A DNA stretch of 11,813 nt from CAZBGL01 sp964491375 (GTDB taxonomy: Bacteria > Desulfobacterota > Deferrisomatia > Deferrisomatales > Deferrisomataceae): contig CAZBGL010000207.1 in assembly GCA_964491375.1 (NCBI GenBank), positions 1 to 11,813 of the forward strand, given 5' to 3'. Numbering within the stretch: the first letter of the stretch is position 1; each line of letters starts with the position of its first letter. Position numbers and translations under genes: made by a program. Below the pieces are notes generated by a model. That model was given only the letters and a program-made list of their open reading frames with translations, was not told the origin of the DNA and searched no databases. This document shows positions 1 through 6,417 of this stretch, piece by piece.

Positions 1-1
1 G

Positions 2-523
2 GCCCTCGTGAACGAGCGCAAGACCGTGGTCACGGCCATCGCCTCGGGCAAGGAGGCGGCCGTGGTGATCGACGCCCGGCTCCGGGGCCGGAGCCTGGAG
101 GACGTCTGGCCCGCCATCCGGGTGGGCCGCCAGGGGGCCGTGTCCATGAACCGCTTGGCCGGGGGCGATCGCACCGCCCAGCAGAACCACGTGGTGCGGT
201 TCGACGAACTGAACACGATCTACTTCCGGTTCCAGGAGCGGCGCGAGCGCCCCCGCATCACCTTGGAGGAGCGACGGACCGGGTTCGACGAGGTCCACAT
301 GCGCATCTCGGCGTCGCTGGCCATCAGGGAATCGGAACGGTGTTTCCACTGCGGCCAGTGCGACCACTGCGACAACTGCTACCTGTTCTGCCCGGATGTG
401 TCCGTACTGCGGGACCTGCGGGCCGGGACCCGGCGGATCGACTACGACTACTGCAAGGGGTGCGGGGTGTGCGTGGTGGAGTGTCCCCGAAACGCCATGG
501 TCCTGGAGGAGGAGCCCCGATGA
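2..523 (+). CDS. C-terminal part of an iron-sulfur (probably GltD-like flavoprotein/ferredoxin fusion) subunit of a 2-oxoacid oxidoreductase, 5' truncated
   Basis: The reading frame is open through the left edge, so the N-terminus is missing; a GTG at 8 is only an internal codon. The visible 173 residues begin with a stretch like the tail of NAD(P)H-dependent glutamate-synthase-beta-type flavoproteins (VVIDARLRGRS, then a linker) and end in a ferredoxin module. That module has a Cys-rich segment, CFHCGQCDHCDNCYLFCP, holding one full CxxCxxCxxxCP set plus two extra cysteines, and a second set, YCKGCGVCVVECP, so two [4Fe-4S] clusters are expected. In this family such a subunit carries electrons between the thiamine enzyme and ferredoxin or NAD(P). 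Its TGA overlaps the ATG of the alpha subunit (ATGA at 520-523), which indicates translational coupling. The flavoprotein part is inferred from the small visible remnant; a stand-alone delta subunit with an N-terminal extension is the alternative. Confidence 0.8.
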   Translation, partial: ALVNERKTVVTAIASGKEAAVVIDARLRGRSLEDVWPAIRVGRQGAVSMNRLAGGDRTAQQNHVVRFDELNTIYFRFQERRERPRITLEERRTGFDEVHMRISASLAIRESERCFHCGQCDHCDNCYLFCPDVSVLRDLRAGTRRIDYDYCKGCGVCVVECPRNAMVLEEEPR

Positions 524-1680
524 AGCGGGTGCTCGAGGGAAGCCATGCCGTCAGCCACGCGGTGGAACTGGCCCGGGTCCAGGTGATCAGCGCCTACCCC
601 ATCACGCCCCAGACCCACATCGTGGAGCTCCTGGCCGAACTCGTGGCCGACGGGGTCCTCGACGCCCGGTTCATCCGGGTGGAGAGCGAACACTCGGCCA
701 TGGCCGCGGTGATCGGGGCGGCCTCGGCCGGGGCCCGGGCGTTCACCGCCAGTTCCAGCCACGGCCTGGCCCTGATGCACGAGATGCTCCACTGGGCGGC
801 CGGCGCCCGGCTGCCCGTCGTCATGGCCGAGGTGAACCGGGCCATGGGGCCCGGGTGGAACATCTGGGCCGACCAGACCGACAGCCTGTCCCAGCGGGAC
901 ACCGGCTGGATGCAGCTCTACTGCGAGGACGTGCAGGAGGTGCTCGACACGATCCTCGTGGCGTACAAGCTGGCCGAGCGGGTGAACCTGCCGGCCATGG
1001 TGGTGCTGGACGCCTTTTTCCTGTCCCACACCTACGAGCCCGTGGACGTGCCCGACCAGGCCGAGGTGGACGAGTTCCTGCCGCCCTGGCGGCCCCGGGA
1101 CGTGCTCGATCCGGCCAACCCCCGGGCGTTCAACCAGCTGGCCAGCCCTGAGCACTACATGGAGTTCCGCTACAAGATCCAACAGGCCATGGACGAGGCC
1201 CTGGAGGCCTATGCGGAGATCGACGCCGAGTTCGGCCGCCGGTTCGGCCGCTCGTACGGCGCGTGCCAGCTCGTCCCGGCCCGGGAGGGCGAACGCGCCC
1301 CGCTGGCCCTCGTGACCACGGGATCGGTCACCGGGACGGCCCGGGAGACGCTCCCCGCGCTGCGGGAAAAGGGCCTGGACGTGGACCTGGTGAAGCTCAA
1401 GCTGTTCCGGCCGTTCCCCAGGGACGAGATCCGGCGGGTCCTCGGGCCGTACGAGCGGGTGGCCGTGATCGACCGGAACATCTCGTTCGGGGCGGGCGGT
1501 GTCTTCGCCCAGGAGATCCGCGCCGCGCTCGCCAACCTGCCGGAACGGCCCGTGGTGTACCCGTTCGTGGCCGGCCTCGGCGGCCGGGACATCACGCCCC
1601 GGACGATCACGACGGTGGTGGAACGGGCGCTGTCCGACGAGCCGCCCCAGGACGTGATGTGGGTGGACCTGAAGGCCTAG
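520..1680 (+). CDS. porA: 2-oxoacid:ferredoxin oxidoreductase alpha subunit (PorA-like)
   Basis: This 386-residue protein matches the alpha subunit of pyruvate/2-oxoacid:ferredoxin oxidoreductases, a usual length for the separate subunit. Near the N-terminus is SAYPITPQT (about residues 24-32), the pyrimidine-binding domain signature. It is followed by RVESEHSA (53-60) and an SSSHGLALMHE segment, and later by NIWADQTDSLSQRDTGW, all typical of PorA. The C-terminal part, with ALVTTGSVTGTARE and VIDRNISFGAGG, is the transketolase C-terminal-like domain plus CoA-binding region. The ATG at 520 overlaps the upstream stop. An in-frame open stretch continues back to 340 but encodes Arg/Pro-rich shadow sequence, so it was not used. 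With the beta subunit it forms the thiamine-diphosphate core that cleaves a 2-oxoacid to acyl-CoA and CO2 in the cytoplasm. Pyruvate is the default substrate; branched-chain or aryl 2-oxoacids (Vor- or phenylglyoxylate-type enzymes) are not excluded. Confidence 0.9.
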   Translation: MKRVLEGSHAVSHAVELARVQVISAYPITPQTHIVELLAELVADGVLDARFIRVESEHSAMAAVIGAASAGARAFTASSSHGLALMHEMLHWAAGARLPVVMAEVNRAMGPGWNIWADQTDSLSQRDTGWMQLYCEDVQEVLDTILVAYKLAERVNLPAMVVLDAFFLSHTYEPVDVPDQAEVDEFLPPWRPRDVLDPANPRAFNQLASPEHYMEFRYKIQQAMDEALEAYAEIDAEFGRRFGRSYGACQLVPAREGERAPLALVTTGSVTGTARETLPALREKGLDVDLVKLKLFRPFPRDEIRRVLGPYERVAVIDRNISFGAGGVFAQEIRAALANLPERPVVYPFVAGLGGRDITPRTITTVVERALSDEPPQDVMWVDLKA

Positions 1681-1700
1681 GCTGCGGAGAGGAGCCGGCC

Positions 1701-2579
1701 ATGCCCATCGAACTCCCCGCCCAGGAACGCATGTACTCGGGCCACCTGGCCTGCCCGGGCTGCGGTGCGGCCATCGCCATGCGGTTCGTGCTCAAGGGCC
1801 TGGGCGACAAGGCCGTGCTGGCCATCCCCGCCTCGTGCTGGTCCATCATCGCCGGGCCGTTCCCGTACACGGCGCTCAAGGTGCCGCTCATGCACACCGC
1901 GTTCGAGACCGGGGGTGCCGTGGCCAGCGGGATCCGGGCGGCCCTGGACGCCCGGGGCGACACCGAGACCCAGGTGGTCACCTGGGCCGGCGACGGCGGC
2001 ACCTTCGATATCGGCCTGCAGGCCCTGTCGGGAGCGGCCGAACGCAACGAGGACATCCTGTACGTTTGCTACGACAACGAGGCGTACATGAACACGGGTG
2101 TGCAGAGCTCGGGCGCCACCCCCTTGGGCGCCTGGACCACCACCACGCCCACGGGAAGCCCCAAGCCCACCCGCAAGAAGGACATCATGCAGATCATGGC
2201 CGCCCACCGGGTTCCCTACGCGGCCACCGCCTCGATCGCCTATCCCGAGGACCTGGTGCGCAAGGTCCAGAGGGCCGTGTCGATCCGCGGGACCAAGTTC
2301 CTGCACATCTACGCCCCGTGCCCCACGGGGTGGAAGGTGCCCAGCGAGATCAGCGTGAAGCTGGCCCGGCTGGCCGTTCAGACCCGGATCTTTCCCCTGT
2401 ACGAGGTGGAGGACGGCGAGCGCTACACCATCAACCTCGAGCCCGTGGGCTATCTCGTGGACGAGTACTTCCGCATCCAGGGCCGGTTCAAGCACCTCTC
2501 CCGCGAGGACCTGGACCGGATCCAGGAGCAGGTGGACCACAACTGGGAGCGGCTGAAGGCCTTGGCCCGGCTCTCCTGA
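1701..2579 (+). CDS. porB: 2-oxoacid:ferredoxin oxidoreductase beta subunit (PorB-like), thiamine-diphosphate binding
   Basis: The product is 292 residues. It has the thiamine diphosphate/Mg motif beginning GDGGTFDIG (98-106) and closing at CYDNEAYMN (123-131). Cys18 and Cys21 in LACPGCG, Cys46 in PASCW and Cys207 in APCPTGW are the four cysteines expected to hold the proximal [4Fe-4S] cluster. The KKD (159-161) and AHRVPYAATAS segments are also characteristic of PorB. The ATG at 1701 was chosen because a GGAGAGGAG ribosome site lies just upstream (1686-1694) and the protein then starts at the usual distance before the CPGCG motif; the same frame is open further back, within porA, but only as shadow sequence. 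The gap after porA is 20 nt. The TGA stop abuts the stop of the convergent methyltransferase gene. Confidence 0.92.
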   Translation: MPIELPAQERMYSGHLACPGCGAAIAMRFVLKGLGDKAVLAIPASCWSIIAGPFPYTALKVPLMHTAFETGGAVASGIRAALDARGDTETQVVTWAGDGGTFDIGLQALSGAAERNEDILYVCYDNEAYMNTGVQSSGATPLGAWTTTTPTGSPKPTRKKDIMQIMAAHRVPYAATASIAYPEDLVRKVQRAVSIRGTKFLHIYAPCPTGWKVPSEISVKLARLAVQTRIFPLYEVEDGERYTINLEPVGYLVDEYFRIQGRFKHLSREDLDRIQEQVDHNWERLKALARLS

Positions 2580-3359
2580 TCACCTCCGGAACCTTCCTTC
2601 CTCCTTTCCTCTGGGCGCCGGAGCCCGCCCCGGGCGGCTCCGGCGCCACCATTCGGCCAGCAGCACCCCTGCGGCCGTGGCCACGTTGAGGCTTTCCACC
2701 CATCCCGTTCCCGGGACCCGCACCACCCGGTCCGCCCCCCGGAGCACCCGGTCCGGAAGCCCCGAGCCCTCGGATCCCAGGAGTAAGACGACCCGGCCCG
2801 GAAGATCCGCCCGGAAGAGGTCGTGGCCCTCCCGGCCCGACGTGGCGTACACGGCGTATCCCCTTTCCCGTAGACTTTTCAGCGCGGCTCCGAGATCGTC
2901 CGGCCGCGCCCAGGGAACCCGCTCGGCCCCGCCCTCGGCCGTGCGGAGGGCCGCCGCGGAAAGCCGTGCCGGCCCCCCGGCCAATAGGATCCCGCCCGCG
3001 CCGAAGTGGGCGGCCGTGCGAAGGATGGCGCCCACGTTGTGCGGGTTCGCCACCCCCACCAGCCCGAGCACGCAGGCCGGCCCCCGGGCCGAGCCCAGAC
3101 GCTCCACCGGAACCGGCTCCAGGGGCCGGGCGACCACGCAGATCCCTTCGTGGTGGCGGGTGCGGCTCACCGCCCCGACCTGGTCGGCCGGAACCACCCG
3201 GTAGGGAAGCCGGCGGGCCGCGCAGTGCCGCAGGAGATCTCCGAACTCCCTCGCCCTCTCTCGGGTCACGAAAACCCGAAGGATCGCTTCGGGCCGGTGG
3301 GTGAACAGCGCCCGGCAGGCGTTCCGGCCGGGGACCGGGACCTCGTCCTTCCTCGGCAT
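2580..3359 (-). CDS. TrmH/SpoU-family RNA 2'-O-methyltransferase
   Basis: This 259-residue protein carries the three SpoU-family motifs. Motif 1 is NPHNVGAILRT (105-115), with the Asn and Arg that act in catalysis. Motif 2 is LLLGSEGSGLP (192-202). Motif 3 is VPGTGWVESLNVATAAG (215-231). These form the deep trefoil knot that binds S-adenosylmethionine. Residues 8-80 (GRNACRALFT and HHEGICVVAR) look like the SpoU substrate-binding domain seen in RlmB and YfiF. It should methylate a ribose in rRNA or tRNA; the target base is not predictable. The ATG at 3359 follows a GGGAGGAG site (3368-3375). The open frame continues further upstream to 4082 but runs through the antisense of another gene, so the short form is taken. 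The C-terminal tail is Arg/Pro/Gly-rich. The gene is single, convergent with porB and divergent from the nuclease-like gene. Confidence 0.9.
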   Translation of the reverse strand: MPRKDEVPVPGRNACRALFTHRPEAILRVFVTRERAREFGDLLRHCAARRLPYRVVPADQVGAVSRTRHHEGICVVARPLEPVPVERLGSARGPACVLGLVGVANPHNVGAILRTAAHFGAGGILLAGGPARLSAAALRTAEGGAERVPWARPDDLGAALKSLRERGYAVYATSGREGHDLFRADLPGRVVLLLGSEGSGLPDRVLRGADRVVRVPGTGWVESLNVATAAGVLLAEWWRRSRPGRAPAPRGKEEGRFRR

Positions 3360-3520
3360 CCGGCTGCTCCTCCCTCTTCCGCAAAACCCAGGACCCTCCC
3401 GGGCGTGGCCCCGATGACCCAACCGAAGCCCGCCTCGAACCACCGACTCGCCCGTCAGACGACGGAACCCCGACATCGGCACCCCGCCCGCCCCACAAAG
3501 GACCTGAAGAGAACGTCCCG

Positions 3521-3526
3521 TGTCAA
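3521..3526 (-). promoter_or_regulatory. Possible -35 element (TTGACA) in the gap upstream of the methyltransferase gene
   Basis: On the minus strand this hexamer reads exactly TTGACA, the sigma70 -35 consensus. It sits in the 225-bp divergent gap 3360-3584, about 160 nt before the methyltransferase start. The sequence 17 nt downstream (GTCCTT) is a poor -10, so this is only a candidate. Confidence 0.2.
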
Positions 3527-3540
3527 GATCCGCAGCCCGG

Positions 3541-3568
3541 GGCCGTTCGTAAATAAGGGACGAAGGCC
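3541..3568 (+). repeat. Imperfect inverted repeat just upstream of the nuclease-like gene
   Basis: The left arm GGCCGTTCGT (3541-3550) pairs with the right arm ACGAAGGCC (3560-3568), nine base pairs with one bulged G, around the loop AAATAAGGG. The loop is the only AT-rich patch in the neighbourhood. The repeat ends 5 nt before the GAGGAG ribosome site (3574-3579) of the nuclease-like gene. It could be an operator or a leader hairpin affecting translation; neither is shown by sequence alone. Confidence 0.4.
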
Positions 3569-3584
3569 GTGCCGAGGAGAAGCG

Positions 3585-4094
3585 ATGGGATTCGGAAGCC
3601 CCCGTTTGCGGGTGGTCCTGGCCACAGCCCTGTGGGTGGCCGCGTGCGGCCTGTGGGGCGGCGAGTTCCAGGGGCGGGTCACCCGCGTGCTCCACGGCGA
3701 CACGATCAAGGTCCAGAAGCCCAGCGGGCGCATCGTGCGGGTGGTGCTGGCCGGGGTGGACTGCCCGGGTCGGGGCCAGCCCTACCGGGACGAGGCGCGG
3801 AAGTTCACCCAGCGCCTGGTGGAGGGAAAGACCGTGACCGTGCGGGTGGAGGGCTACAACCGGTACGGTCATCTGGAGGCCGTCGTGGTCCTGCCGGACC
3901 GCCGGATCCTGAACCGCGAGCTGGTCAAGGCGGGGCTCGCGTGGGCGGTGCCGGGGTACGACCGGGATCCCTCGCTGGCCGGGCTGGAACGCCGGGCCCG
4001 GCGCTTCCGCAAGGGCCTGTGGCGCGACGACGACCCCATACCTCCGTGGACGTTTCACCGCCGCAGGTCCTGGCGGGACCACGGCGGACGCTGA
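3585..4094 (+). CDS. Staphylococcal-nuclease-like (TNase fold) lipoprotein, catalytic residues apparently lost
   Basis: The 169-residue product begins with a signal sequence (RLRVVLATALWVAAC) ending in a lipobox-like VAAC with Cys21, so it is probably an exported lipoprotein. The rest follows the thermonuclease fold: RVLHGDTIKV (34-43), a VDCP segment (58-61) then GQPYRDEA, NRYG (92-95), LVKAGLAW, and the GLWRDDDPIPPW ending typical of bacterial SNase-like proteins. Aligned by motif to staphylococcal nuclease, the metal-binding Asp21 and Asp40 are kept as Asp39 and Asp59. However, Arg35 corresponds to Val54, Glu43 to Gly62, and Arg87 to His96. Hydrolytic activity is therefore doubtful; a binding or structural role is possible. 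The ATG at 3585 follows GAGGAG (3574-3579); an in-frame ATG at 3414 lacks a ribosome site and would bury the signal peptide. The gene stands alone, convergent with the glycosylase gene 12 nt away. Confidence 0.85.
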   Translation: MGFGSPRLRVVLATALWVAACGLWGGEFQGRVTRVLHGDTIKVQKPSGRIVRVVLAGVDCPGRGQPYRDEARKFTQRLVEGKTVTVRVEGYNRYGHLEAVVVLPDRRILNRELVKAGLAWAVPGYDRDPSLAGLERRARRFRKGLWRDDDPIPPWTFHRRRSWRDHGGR

Positions 4095-4106
4095 CCCCGC
4101 GGCCCG

Positions 4107-4826
4107 TCACCCCTCCCCTGGCAGCCGAACCCCCTGGGCCCGCAGTTCCCCCTCCACGATCCGCGCCCAGCCCCGGTTGGCCCGGGGGTTGGCCGGGCTC
4201 GGATGGGTGACCTGGCCGATCCGGACGTCCCAGCCCGCCAGGGCCGAGCGCACCCGGTCGGCCGCGAACCGCCCCACACCGCACACGGTTTCGGGTTCCA
4301 GGTACTCGACGATCCGCTGGAGGGCGCGGTCGCACGCCTCGAACAGCGCCTGGCGGTCCGCGGCCGGGAGTTTGTCCGGGGTCCGGTTCCGTCCGCTCGC
4401 CTCGAGGAAGAGGAGGGGGCAGTAGTTCGCCACGAAGAACCGCGCGAAAAACGCCTCCGGCGGCCCGAACCGTTCACGGGCCCACCCCCACAGCCGCCGG
4501 CCGCTCACTTCGCTGCGGGGGCACGAGAACCCCTGCACGGGACGGGCCGGGTGCTCCCTCTCCGGCCGCCCCACAGGGGCCTCGATGCCCATCCATTCAC
4601 GCACGGCCCGGACCTCGCCGAAGGGGATCCCGGTCTGGGCCATGCCCCAGGGCCCCGGGTTCATGCCCACCAGGAGCACCTGCTTGGGGGGGCGGCCGTA
4701 GCGCTCCCAATAGAGATCGTATGGGGCCCTGGCGTACACCAGGGGATTGTACACCACGGCCACGGGCGGGCCGAACCGCAGATCCTTCAACGCCCGGTTC
4801 AGGTCCTCCACGATCTCCGGATACAT
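4107..4826 (-). CDS. SMUG1-type (family 3) uracil-DNA glycosylase
   Basis: This 239-residue protein has both active-site motifs of single-strand-selective monofunctional uracil-DNA glycosylase. Motif 1 is GMNPGPWGMAQTG followed by PFGEV (54-72), where the Asn activates the water. Motif 2 is HPSPANPRANRGW (208-220), with the His that stabilises the leaving uracil and the loop that enters the helix. ANYCPL (133-138) provides the usual uracil-recognition Asn. The protein starts base-excision repair by removing uracil, and possibly oxidised or deaminated bases, from DNA. SMUG1 was first found in animals, but bacterial members are known, including a characterised one from Geobacter metallireducens. 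The ATG at 4826 has GGAG 7 nt upstream (4834-4837). The gene is a single transcription unit, with about 100 nt separating it from the hemerythrin gene upstream. Confidence 0.92.
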   Translation of the reverse strand: MYPEIVEDLNRALKDLRFGPPVAVVYNPLVYARAPYDLYWERYGRPPKQVLLVGMNPGPWGMAQTGIPFGEVRAVREWMGIEAPVGRPEREHPARPVQGFSCPRSEVSGRRLWGWARERFGPPEAFFARFFVANYCPLLFLEASGRNRTPDKLPAADRQALFEACDRALQRIVEYLEPETVCGVGRFAADRVRSALAGWDVRIGQVTHPSPANPRANRGWARIVEGELRAQGVRLPGEG

Positions 4827-4906
4827 TCCTGAGCTCCGCCCGAGGCCGGGCCCCAGCCACCGCCGCGAAAGCCCCCCACAACAATGCGCGCCAACCGTGG
4901 TGTAAC

Positions 4907-4929
4907 TCCCGGATTACCCGAGACCGGGA
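4907..4929 (-). terminator. Possible hairpin immediately after the hemerythrin stop
   Basis: TCCCGG (4907-4912) and CCGGGA (4924-4929) form a perfect 6-bp stem with an 11-nt loop directly downstream of the hemerythrin TGA on the minus strand. There is no run of U after it, so it would be an atypical terminator, or merely a 3' end stabilising structure. Confidence 0.3.
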
Positions 4930-5343
4930 TCATCCGGCCGCCCTGCCCCGCAGGTAGGCCGCGGCTTCCTGATCCATGCCCAGGATGTGACTACGCAACC
5001 ACTCCATGACCCGGCGTTGTACCTCGATCGTCAAGGACAACTTGGCTGGCGTTCGCTCGTATTCGGCGGCCAGTTTTCCAAAGTCCTTCTTGAACGCCTC
5101 GTGCACCCGGCGATGCTTGTCCAGCCCCGGGTATCCGCCTTGTTCCATGATCTTCTCTTCCGTCTGGAAATGCTCCACGGCATACCGGCCGAGGAACGCC
5201 AGGATCTCCCCCACCATCTTCCGGCCCTTCCCGGCCCGCATGGCCTCCACCAACCGGTTCACTTGACGCACCAGCTCCTGGTGCTGGCGGTCCACCACGT
5301 CGATGCCGGTCTCCATGCTGGGGGTCCACTCGAGCTTTTGCAT
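4930..5343 (-). CDS. Bacteriohemerythrin (single-domain O2-binding diiron protein)
   Basis: The product is 137 residues, the normal length of a single-domain bacterial hemerythrin. All seven diiron ligands can be placed: His21 (DRQH), His58 and Glu62 (HFQTE), His77 and His81 (HRRVH), and His119 with Asp124 (HILGMD). It opens with the typical LEWTPSMETGIDVVDRQH. No signal peptide or fused sensor domain is present, so it acts free in the cytoplasm, binding O2 reversibly. In anaerobes and microaerophiles such proteins are thought to deliver or scavenge oxygen. The ATG at 5343 is preceded by AGGAGGTGAG, an almost perfect anti-16S match; the open frame extends further back to 5559 but without a ribosome site. 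It is divergently arranged with the hydrolase gene across 227 bp. Confidence 0.95.
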   Translation of the reverse strand: MQKLEWTPSMETGIDVVDRQHQELVRQVNRLVEAMRAGKGRKMVGEILAFLGRYAVEHFQTEEKIMEQGGYPGLDKHRRVHEAFKKDFGKLAAEYERTPAKLSLTIEVQRRVMEWLRSHILGMDQEAAAYLRGRAAG

Positions 5344-5440
5344 ACTCACCTCCTCGTACGTTCCGCCCTCCCACACGTCGACCCGAAAAACCCGGATTCC
5401 CTTCCTTGTCCGACCGTGCCGTCTGGCCGGGTGCCCCAGA

Positions 5441-5458
5441 GGTTCCGGCTCTGGAACC
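5441..5458. repeat. Perfect inverted repeat in the hemerythrin/hydrolase divergent gap
   Basis: GGTTCC (5441-5446) and GGAACC (5453-5458) are exact inverse complements separated by 6 nt. The repeat lies near the middle of the 227-bp gap 5344-5570, about 100 nt from each start codon, which is where an operator for a dimeric regulator controlling both genes could sit. No clear sigma70 or sigma54 promoter was recognised beside it. In sequence this GC-rich, a chance 6+6 palindrome is possible. Confidence 0.3.
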
Positions 5459-5570
5459 CGCCGTACCCCACCCACGGCCCCTTTTCGTTTCGGCGCATCC
5501 CCAAGGGACTTGAGCCCCAGGCCTTGCGCTCGGCAACGCCCCGGCGATACAGTGCGCAAGGAGGTGAGCC

Positions 5571-6374
5571 GTGCGCATCGTGCGTTTCGTGGATCCCGAC
5601 GGCGGGAAACGCTACGGAAGACCCTGGGCCGGGGACCAGGTGGAGGTGCTGGAGGGCGATCCGTGGAACGGGTTGCGGCCCACCGGCCTGAAGACCCGAG
5701 CCCTCCGGTGGCTCCCTCCGGTGGAGCCGGTGAACGTCTACTGCATCGGGCTCAACTACCGGGACCATGCGGCAGAGGCCGGGCTGCCCCTCCCGGAGAG
5801 CCCGGTGGTGTTCATGAAGCCCACCACGGCCGTGATCGGTCCCGGAGAACCCATCCGGATCCCGGCGTGCTGCCGGATGGGCCCCGAGGTGGACTACGAG
5901 GCCGAACTCGCCGTGGTGATCGGCCGGCCGTGCCGGGATGTTTCGGAGGCGGAGGCCCTGGAGTACGTGTCGGGCTACACCGCAGCCAACGACGTGTCGG
6001 CCCGGCGGTGGCAGAAGCACAACGGAGGCCAGTGGATCCGGGGGAAGTCCTTCGACACGTTCTGCCCTCTGGGGCCCGTGCTGGTCACGAGGGAGGAGAT
6101 CCCCGACCCGCAGGACCTGAACGTGCGCACCGTGCTGAACGGCCGCACGGTGCAGGACGGATCGACCCGCGACATGGTCTTCCCTGTGGCGCGGATCATC
6201 AGTTTCCTGAGCCGCGACACCACGCTCCTGCCGGGCACCGTCATCCTGACCGGAACCCCCGCGGGCGTGGGCTTCGTGCGCGAGCCCCCCCTGTTCCTTC
6301 AGCCCGGGGACACCGTGACCGTGGAAATCGAGGGCATCGGTGCCCTTACGAATCCGGTGGAGGCGGCTTCGTGA
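5571..6374 (+). CDS. Fumarylacetoacetate hydrolase (FAH) family protein
   Basis: The 267-residue protein is a member of the FAH superfamily, cytoplasmic enzymes that hydrolyse, decarboxylate or isomerise 2,4-dioxo acids (acylpyruvases, oxaloacetate decarboxylases, homoprotocatechuate-pathway isomerase/decarboxylases). It has a short N-terminal domain of about 50 residues and then the catalytic core: CIGLNYRDHAAEAG (58-71) with the lid His66/Glu69 dyad, VVFMKPTTAV (79-88), the metal ligands Glu110 and Glu112 in DYEAEL and Asp141 in AANDVS, Lys159 in GKSFD, and TGTPAGVG (227-234). Mg2+ or Mn2+ is expected. The GTG at 5571 is chosen for the strong AAGGAGGTGA site (5558-5567). No aromatic-degradation genes adjoin it, so the substrate is open; a housekeeping acylpyruvase is as likely as a catabolic role. 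It leads a probable two-gene unit with the small gene 43 nt downstream. Confidence 0.9.
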   Translation: MRIVRFVDPDGGKRYGRPWAGDQVEVLEGDPWNGLRPTGLKTRALRWLPPVEPVNVYCIGLNYRDHAAEAGLPLPESPVVFMKPTTAVIGPGEPIRIPACCRMGPEVDYEAELAVVIGRPCRDVSEAEALEYVSGYTAANDVSARRWQKHNGGQWIRGKSFDTFCPLGPVLVTREEIPDPQDLNVRTVLNGRTVQDGSTRDMVFPVARIISFLSRDTTLLPGTVILTGTPAGVGFVREPPLFLQPGDTVTVEIEGIGALTNPVEAAS

Positions 6375-6417
6375 CGAGGCCGCATCCCTTGGATCCCAAC
6401 CATCGAAGGAGTCAGAC

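Noticed and set aside
340..519. PorA start upstream of 520
   Set aside because: The added residues overlap the iron-sulfur subunit in another frame and are Arg/Gly/Pro shadow sequence; the ATGA overlap start is typical.
3414..3584. Longer nuclease-like protein starting at the ATG at 3414
   Set aside because: No ribosome site, low-complexity Arg/Pro sequence, and it would place the lipoprotein signal peptide internally.
3360..4082. N-terminal extension of the methyltransferase to 4082 on the minus strand
   Set aside because: The extension is antisense to the nuclease-like gene and has no family resemblance, while the ATG at 3359 has a strong ribosome site and gives a normal family length.
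5524..5551. Sigma70-like promoter TTGCGC-16-GATACA before the FAH-family gene
   Set aside because: Both hexamers match the consensus at only about three positions, and the implied start would fall on the ribosome site.
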